Program-made: the position numbers and the translations under genes
Origin: an uncultured Roseburia sp.
Lineage (GTDB): Bacteria > Bacillota > Clostridia > Lachnospirales > Lachnospiraceae
Assembly (NCBI GenBank): GCA_946055175.1
Contig: CAMGET010000033.1
Location: 1-8,917 of the forward strand
DNA length: 8,917 nt
Reading direction: 5' to 3'
The notes under the pieces: generated by a model
The model's database searches: none
What the model was told of the DNA's origin: nothing
The model's input: the letters and a program-made list of their open reading frames with translations, nothing else
Shown: piece after piece, positions 5,790-8,917 of the stretch
How the letters are laid out: every line of letters begins with the position of its first letter
Numbering within the stretch: the first letter of the stretch is position 1

Positions 5790-6464
5790 TTAATAAACGA
5801 TTCTCATTGCCATCTCCATTGCCTTGGCAAACACAACGCATACTCCTGCAAATGAAATCAAATAGCAACATACAGTAAAAATGATTGGCACGGTCTTCTT
5901 TTTCTTCAAAAGATGTGCTCTCCAGATAAAGTATGCCGGGCGTAGGAAAATTGCAAATAAAATAGCTCCCGTAATTTTACAATTTGCTTTCGATAGCTGC
6001 ACAATATCAAGTACTAGAAATACAACCGTTACCCAGAATATAACATCACTCAGATAAGAGAGTACCATATAGCCCGGTGTCATCACCAACTGTTCCACTA
6101 TGGTAAATAAATCTTCGAGTCTCTCTGCATAAGCATAGCTATTGCTGGTCAGTACAAAGAGGATAAATGTGATAACCGATGATGCACCAACCAGTGCCAT
6201 TGCAACATTTGCAAAGATGTTCTTAGCCTCTTTTTTTGGCTCTTCATACGGCGTATACTGCTGATACGGATTCTGTTGGTATGGATTTCCCTGGTATGGA
6301 TTTCCCTGATATGGATTTTCCTGATACGGATTTCCCTGATACGGATTCTGCTCCGTGCTATCCTGCTCCTCCTGCATCTGCTGCTGGTAAGCAGTTCTTC
6401 CATACTTTGTACTTGGACGCTGTTCTGTTACTTCTTCTTCGTTGTTTTGATTCATTTCTTCCAT
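5790..6464 (-). CDS. Four-helix membrane protein with N-terminal NPYQx repeats, function unknown
   Basis: A 224-residue protein I do not recognise. The first 80 residues are hydrophilic and rich in Q, E and N, and include six tandem pentapeptides NPYQ(G/E/Q) at residues 40-69, followed by YTPYEEPKK. Four hydrophobic segments follow at about 82-106, 133-157, 165-182 and 191-213. A basic cluster KKKK (187-190) precedes the last helix and the C-terminus is short. The repeats resemble the Pro/Tyr/Gln-rich cytoplasmic tails common on small Firmicute membrane proteins of unknown role; they may bind partners or be purely structural. It is the last gene before a strong terminator and starts 18 bases after rsmA, so it is probably cotranscribed with it. 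The ATG has GGGAG 8 bases upstream. An in-frame ATG at codon 4 is a possible alternative. Base composition resembles the neighbours. Confidence 0.8.
   Translation of the reverse strand: MEEMNQNNEEEVTEQRPSTKYGRTAYQQQMQEEQDSTEQNPYQGNPYQENPYQGNPYQGNPYQQNPYQQYTPYEEPKKEAKNIFANVAMALVGASSVITFILFVLTSNSYAYAERLEDLFTIVEQLVMTPGYMVLSYLSDVIFWVTVVFLVLDIVQLSKANCKITGAILFAIFLRPAYFIWRAHLLKKKKTVPIIFTVCCYLISFAGVCVVFAKAMEMAMRIVY
6258..6347 (-). repeat. Six tandem 15-bp units encoding NPYQx
   Basis: The unit on the minus strand is close to AAYCCRTAYCAGGRA and encodes Asn-Pro-Tyr-Gln plus G, E or Q. Third-position variation (AAT/AAC is rare here; CCA/CCG, TAT/TAC vary) shows the copies are not all newly duplicated. 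The array could change length by slippage without breaking the frame. It also creates long open frames on the opposite strand and in the other frame, which are artefacts. Confidence 0.9.
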
Positions 6465-6482
6465 GATAATATCTCCCTTACT

Positions 6483-7367
6483 TTATCTTTCTTTTTTATC
6501 GGCAAGCTTTTTCCCTACTATATTACTTAGTTTCGCAAATTCTTCTAAGGTCAGTGTCTCACCGCGAATTGTTGCCGGAACACCCAGTTCTTCAATGCTT
6601 TCCTGTATTTCTGTCTTTGAAAGCGGAATGTCCGGTGCATTGCCAAGTCCGTTTGCCAGTGTTTTTCTGCGCTGATTAAAGGATGCACGAATCAATCGGA
6701 ACATCAATTTTTCATTCTCTACCTGCACCGGTGGAGCACTATGTCTGGTCAGTCGAATAACGGCACTTCCCACATTCGGTCTAGGCATAAAACAGTTTGG
6801 CGGAACATTTGCCACAATTTCCGGTTTTGCATAATACTGCACCGCCAGAGATAATGCGCCATAATCCTTGGTTCCCGGTCCCACCTGCATGCGGTCTGCC
6901 ACCTCTTTTTGCACCATAATTGTAATGCTGTCAATCGGCACATGACTTTCAAATAAGCCCATGATAATGGGCGTCGTAATATAATATGGCAGATTAGCAA
7001 CAACCTTTATCGGTCTGCCTCCGTTTTTTTCCTGCGCCAGGCGGTTAATATCCACCTTTAAAATATCCTCGTTGATAACCTCCACGTTATCATATGCACT
7101 TAATGTATCCGCAAGAATCGGAATTAGGTTTTTGTCGATTTCCACCGCAGCCACTTCTCTTGCATTCTCACAAAGATACTGTGTCATGGTTCCGATTCCG
7201 GGACCGATTTCTAAAACAAAGTCATCCTTTGTAATATGAGACTCTTCTATAATCTTATCCAGTACATGGGTATCAATCAAGAAATTTTGTCCGAATTTTT
7301 TCTGAAAATTAAAATTGTATTTCTGCAAAACCGCAATGGTATTTGCCGGAATTCCTAATGTTGCCAT
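6483..7367 (-). CDS. rsmA: 16S rRNA (adenine1518-N6/adenine1519-N6)-dimethyltransferase RsmA (KsgA)
   Basis: A 294-residue SAM-dependent enzyme that dimethylates two adjacent adenines in the 3' hairpin of 16S rRNA late in small-subunit assembly; its loss gives kasugamycin resistance. Family signatures are all present: KKFGQNFL (23-30), SAM motif I LEIGPGIGT (52-60), the acidic residue in AAVEIDK (73-79), INEDILK (98-104), motif IV NLPYY (125-129), FMPRPNVGSAV (193-203) and RASFNQRRKTL (228-238). Length is normal for the family (about 270-300). The related Erm rRNA methylases are excluded by the FxPxPxVxS and FNQRRKTL segments. The ATG has GGAG 5 bases upstream. The preceding gene ends 11 bases before it, and the next begins 18 bases after it, so it sits inside an operon. 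Confidence 0.97.
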   Translation of the reverse strand: MATLGIPANTIAVLQKYNFNFQKKFGQNFLIDTHVLDKIIEESHITKDDFVLEIGPGIGTMTQYLCENAREVAAVEIDKNLIPILADTLSAYDNVEVINEDILKVDINRLAQEKNGGRPIKVVANLPYYITTPIIMGLFESHVPIDSITIMVQKEVADRMQVGPGTKDYGALSLAVQYYAKPEIVANVPPNCFMPRPNVGSAVIRLTRHSAPPVQVENEKLMFRLIRASFNQRRKTLANGLGNAPDIPLSKTEIQESIEELGVPATIRGETLTLEEFAKLSNIVGKKLADKKER

Positions 7368-7378
7368 ATGTTCTCCAT

Positions 7379-7789
7379 TTATTTTGCAAGCTTTTCATCA
7401 AACAGTCTGTCTAAAAATTCCTGATACAGCTGCTGATAGGTTTCTCCGTAAATTCGGGCGATGTCTCCACCCTTCCCACCATTCATCTGGGATTCTTCGA
7501 AAATTGCAAACGCAGTCTCATAAAGTTCCGGATTTTTGTCATAAAACACTTCCGTCAGCCCGTCCTGAAACGTAAACTGTGCTTCCTGTGATAAGTTTTC
7601 CTTAAAATCAGCCTTCGATATACAGCCATTTTCTTCATAATCAGACAAAAAAATGTGTCCTGCTGCCGAAGTCACAAAATCCTCGAAGGCTTCCTTTACA
7701 TCTTCATAAGTCACCGGAACATAGTTTTCATTCCAATAGGCATCAAATGTTTCTCTGTCCGGGAACTGTGCAAAAATTTCACTTTCCAT
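7379..7789 (-). CDS. Hypothetical 136-residue acidic soluble protein
   Basis: I do not recognise this family. The protein is acidic, predicted mostly helical, and has no signal peptide, membrane helix or cysteine pair. Visible stretches include FPDRETFDAYWNENYVPVTY near the N-terminus, an acidic central part, a Gly-rich GGKGGD around residues 103-108, and an amphipathic C-terminal helix ending LDRLFDEKLAK. The start is placed at ATG 7787-7789 because AGAGG (7798-7802) lies 8 bases upstream. A GTG 11 codons earlier is in frame but overlaps the end of the upstream gene and lacks an SD. It starts 19 bases after the methyltransferase gene and ends 11 bases before rsmA, so it is very likely cotranscribed with both. 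Confidence 0.75.
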   Translation of the reverse strand: MESEIFAQFPDRETFDAYWNENYVPVTYEDVKEAFEDFVTSAAGHIFLSDYEENGCISKADFKENLSQEAQFTFQDGLTEVFYDKNPELYETAFAIFEESQMNGGKGGDIARIYGETYQQLYQEFLDRLFDEKLAK

Positions 7790-7808
7790 TTCTCTTACCT
7801 CTGTTTTT

Positions 7809-8917
7809 TTATATCTTACCACTTTCTTTCAAAAGTGTATATAAAGTTGGCGTTACGTGGAATTCTTCCATGACTTTTTCCACTTCCGTAAGATATTTTT
7901 TCTTAACGGCTGTCGGAACAACCGGTTTACGGATGGCACGAATCAAAATATTTTTTGGTGTGTGGGCAAAATCCACAAATTCCAAAAGCTGTGTTTTATA
8001 ACCGCAGCACTCCAACAGGTTCGCACGGATGGCATCCGTTGTAAGCGCTGCGAAACGCTCTTTTACAATACCATATCTGGTCAAAAGCGACAAGTCATCC
8101 GTCTGCATCTGCTTATTTAACTCATGCTGACAGCACGGAACCGAAAAAATCATCTTAGCATTCCAGCAGACTGCATTAAAAAGTGCAAAATCGGTAGCCG
8201 TGTCGCAGGCATGCAGGGTGACAACCATATCCACATCAAAGGGTGCTTTAAAGCCATTGATATCGCCCAACTCAAAGTGCAGATTCTCATAGCCATATTT
8301 TCTGCGGTTTCGTTGCATTTTTTTATTACATCTGCCTTTAAATCCAGTCCCAGCATCTGCGCCTTCATGTGACGCACTTCCGTAAAATAGTAATACATGA
8401 TGAAAGTCAGATAGGACTTTCCACAGCCGAAATCGATGATGTGGATTTCATCCTTTTGATAATCTCTGATACCGTCGTCAATCATTTCGATGAAACGGTT
8501 AATCTGCCGGAATTTATCGTACATGGATTTGACTACTTTTCCCTCTTTGGTAAATACCCCCATATCCACTAATGGTGGAATGACCTGGCCTTCTTTTAAA
8601 ATATAATTCTTTTGGCGGTTGTGGTCTTCATATGAAAAATCAGCGGTCTGTGCTTTTCCTTCCGGTACCTGCATCGTTTTGTCCTGCCCGATGTGAGGTG
8701 ATTTTTTTGTTTTATAGGTAATTTTGCCTTTTTTTGATAACAACAGAATATGCTCTTTTTCGGTGTCCCACGCATTCACCTGCAAGTACGCATCCGCAAC
8801 CGTTTCCAATAAATATTGCTCAAGGTCTTTCTGCTCTACGTTATCGTGAAACACCTGCTTCTCGGTGTATTTTGCTGCCTGAAAGTACTCCTTTTTTCGT
8901 TCAATGACGATTTTTTT
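7809..8917 (-). pseudogene. SAM-dependent methyltransferase (Methyltransf_32-like), frameshifted and 5'-partial
   Basis: Two reading frames together give one class I methyltransferase; its start lies beyond the right edge, since the frame is open to 8917. The first part (8917 to about 8300) includes YFQAAKYTEKQVFHDN, a linker VIPPLVDMGVFTKEGKVV, SAM motif [14 protein letters not shown] (8854-frame residues 139-151) and [18 protein letters not shown]. The second frame (about 8300 to 7809) continues [32 protein letters not shown] and [13 protein letters not shown], ending [11 protein letters not shown]. The order of motifs ([24 protein letters not shown]) resembles the Methyltransf_32 family that includes Trm13/METTL25-type proteins. 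The substrate is unknown; RNA is a reasonable guess from that kinship and from rsmA nearby. The join needs one extra base at the AAAA run 8298-8301. It may be a true lesion, a sequencing error, or rescued by slippage. It heads the visible operon. GTG 8852-8854 is internal, not the start. Confidence 0.8.
8298..8324 (-). other. Frameshift site with nearby A7 slippery run
   Basis: On the minus strand the frame reads ATA AAA AAA TGC AAC GAA ACC GCA GAA AAT and then departs from the family pattern. Reading GAA AAA TAT GGC (one more A at 8298-8301) restores it. The A7 run at 8318-8324 is in the phase A AAA AAA expected of a -1 slippery heptamer. A -1 slip there, or one extra A added by RNA polymerase, would also join the two frames, replacing about nine residues (MQRNRR in place of CNETAE). 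Confidence 0.7.

Noticed and set aside
6236..6530. Open frames on the plus strand with repeated MDFPD or WISL motifs
   Set aside because: They are opposite-strand shadows of the 15-bp NPYQ repeats. They lack ribosome binding sites, and the minus-strand gene explains the region.
8150..8297. C-terminal tail of the 8854 frame (AMRICTLSW...) as genuine protein
   Set aside because: Family-like sequence continues in the other frame from 8300 onward, so this tail is the out-of-frame product of the frameshift.

Overview
The window looks like chromosomal core DNA from an endospore-forming, low-GC Firmicute, most likely a Clostridia/Lachnospiraceae-type gut anaerobe. That placement is inferred from AT-rich codon use, strong GGAGG-type ribosome binding sites, a spoIID-spoIIQ pair, and rsmA next to small hypothetical genes. 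No database was searched. All nine genes lie on the minus strand, so transcription runs from right to left. I see no tRNA, rRNA, CRISPR array, insertion sequence or prophage gene.

Right block (8917 down to about 5736): a Methyltransf_32-type SAM-dependent methyltransferase that runs off the right edge and carries an apparent one-base frameshift; a 136-residue acidic protein of unknown function; rsmA (16S rRNA adenine dimethyltransferase); and a four-helix membrane protein with six NPYQx repeats. Gaps of 11 to 19 bases suggest one housekeeping operon. It ends at a strong intrinsic terminator at 5736-5777.

Middle block (5783 down to 3975): spoIID, then a SpoIIQ-like protein. These encode the peptidoglycan hydrolase of engulfment and the forespore half of the engulfment channel/zipper. 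A sigma-E-like promoter for spoIID sits inside the terminator of the preceding operon. A sigma-F-like promoter overlaps the spoIID stop codon and precedes spoIIQ. Sequence alone therefore suggests the two genes are fired in different compartments, as is known for their homologues. The LytM domain of the SpoIIQ-like protein has lost every catalytic and zinc-binding residue.

Left block (3954 down to 1): a soluble TPR-coiled coil-GGDEF diguanylate cyclase with a near-perfect sigma-A promoter that fixes its start; a DEAD-box RNA helicase with a DbpA-type C-terminal RNA-binding domain behind a structured leader; and the N-terminal receiver domain of an OmpR-like response regulator cut by the left edge.

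No wholly new system is evident. The most interesting points are the promoter-inside-terminator arrangement at spoIID, which also hides its ribosome binding site in read-through RNA; the split promoter logic of spoIID/spoIIQ; the dead LytM domain; and the frameshifted methyltransferase with an A7 slippery run just upstream of the lesion.
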